A stretch of 6,138 bases of DNA from NCBI GenBank assembly GCA_020859725.1, contig JAJBVR010000019.1, forward strand, positions 1-6,138, read 5' to 3'. Source of the stretch: Clostridiales bacterium (GTDB lineage Bacteria; Bacillota; Clostridia; Oscillospirales; Acutalibacteraceae). Of the stretch, positions 5,903-6,138 are shown one piece after another; within the stretch, counting starts at the first letter, position 1, and every line of letters begins with the position of its first letter. Made by a program: the position numbers and the translations under genes. The notes below the pieces were generated by a model. It was not told where the DNA came from. It saw nothing but the letters and a program-made list of their open reading frames with translations, and made no database searches.

Positions 5903-5910
5903 ACTCCTTT
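5903..5910 (-). promoter_or_regulatory. greA ribosome binding site
   Basis: AAAGGAGT on the minus strand is a strong Shine-Dalgarno match whose GGAG core lies 9 bases before the ATG at 5894. It confirms the greA start and predicts efficient translation. Confidence 0.85.
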
Positions 5911-5929
5911 AATATATTTTAATCAATTA

Positions 5930-5958
5930 ATTATATATTATTATATATGCAAAGTCAA
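5930..5958 (-). promoter_or_regulatory. Near-consensus sigma-A promoter for greA (and probably lysS)
   Basis: TTGACT (5958-5953, 5 of 6 consensus) and TATAAT (5935-5930, perfect) are separated by exactly 17 bases on the minus strand. Transcription would start near 5923, leaving about 30 bases of leader before the greA ATG. As no good promoter was seen in the greA-lysS spacer, this is likely the main promoter for both genes. Confidence 0.85.
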
Positions 5959-6000
5959 GAAAAATCACCTTTGCAGCGCCTGCCCAATTACTTTTGGCAT

Positions 6001-6028
6001 AAAAAATCCTCCGAAAAATCGGAGGATT
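6001..6028 (-). terminator. Intrinsic terminator upstream of the greA promoter
   Basis: AATCCTCCG (6028-6020 on the minus strand) and CGGAGGATT (6013-6005) form a perfect 9-bp stem with a 6-base loop, and the T-run continues to 6001 (TTTTTT in total). It is oriented to stop minus-strand transcription entering from beyond the right edge, whether from the gene originally upstream of greA or from the IS-like element. This insulates the greA promoter. Confidence 0.85.
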
Positions 6029-6083
6029 AAGATAATTTAATTTAAAATAAATAAAATGTTTATTATTTTATAACAACTTAAGC

Positions 6084-6138
6084 GGTAGTGTAAAATAGTT
6101 TGTGTAAAGTTCATAGGTTCGGTTCCGGGTATTGAAAA
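6084..6138 (-). mobile_element. Probable end of an IS256-like insertion sequence (partial)
   Basis: GGTAGTG TAAAATAG TTTGTGTAAA (6084-6108) contains GTGTAAA twice, at 6088 and 6102, 14 bases apart. From memory this resembles the terminal repeats of IS256-family elements in Clostridia. Three bases further in, a minus-strand frame ends with TGA (6113-6111), preceded by FQYPEPNL. A stop codon directly beside the terminal repeat fits a transposase 3' end. Only 55 bases are in the window, so transposase identity cannot be verified. The AT-rich stretch 6030-6083 outside it holds no gene. Confidence 0.4.

Noticed and set aside
6030..6080. AT-rich imperfect dyad around AATAAA-ATG-TTTATT as a site or origin
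   Set aside because: The stem is all A/T with a bulge and such symmetry is expected by chance in this composition. No DnaA boxes or other origin features are seen.

Overview
The window looks like chromosomal DNA of a low-GC, Gram-positive gut-type Clostridia, probably near Ruminococcaceae/Oscillospirales. The reasons are the AT-rich spacers, Firmicutes-style Shine-Dalgarno sequences, sigma-A promoters, the greA-lysS gene order and a clostridial-type RHS protein. The taxonomic call is inference; no rRNA or other marker gene is present. Every recognisable gene is on the minus strand, so transcription runs from high to low coordinates.

Right part (about 3429-6138): a probable end of an IS256-like insertion sequence touches the window edge (6084-6138). 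A strong intrinsic terminator follows (6001-6028). A near-consensus sigma-A promoter (5930-5958) then drives greA (transcript cleavage factor, 5427-5894), followed by lysS (lysyl-tRNA synthetase, 3429-5276). The 150-base greA-lysS spacer is highly structured. It holds a terminator-like hairpin whose U-tract ends 27 bases before the lysS start, and the hairpin loop can pair over 8 bases with sequence touching the lysS ribosome binding site. The synthetase carries an extra N-terminal region of about 125 residues that begins with a recognisable YegP/DUF1508 domain. This fusion and the leader are the most unusual things here.

Middle (3083-3428): no gene. Downstream of lysS lies an 18-bp imperfect inverted repeat enclosing four helically phased copies of TTGGCTTAA, then two tandem intrinsic terminators, then a very AT-rich segment that looks like a dispersed repeat or recombination junction.

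Left part (1-3082): a 5'-truncated RHS/YD-repeat gene fragment (1445-3082). Its 3' end appears to be cut short by a one-base expansion in an A7 run. Next come a WYL-domain transcriptional regulator (291-1277) and the start of an AAA-family ATPase of the AAA_14/DUF4143 type (1-157, running off the window). The spacer between the last two contains a perfect 13-bp dyad beside the ATPase promoter, which could be the regulator's operator or a terminator.

I see no CRISPR array, tRNA, rRNA or complete mobile element. The region is housekeeping (greA-lysS) abutting accessory DNA (RHS remnant, regulator, ATPase, IS end).
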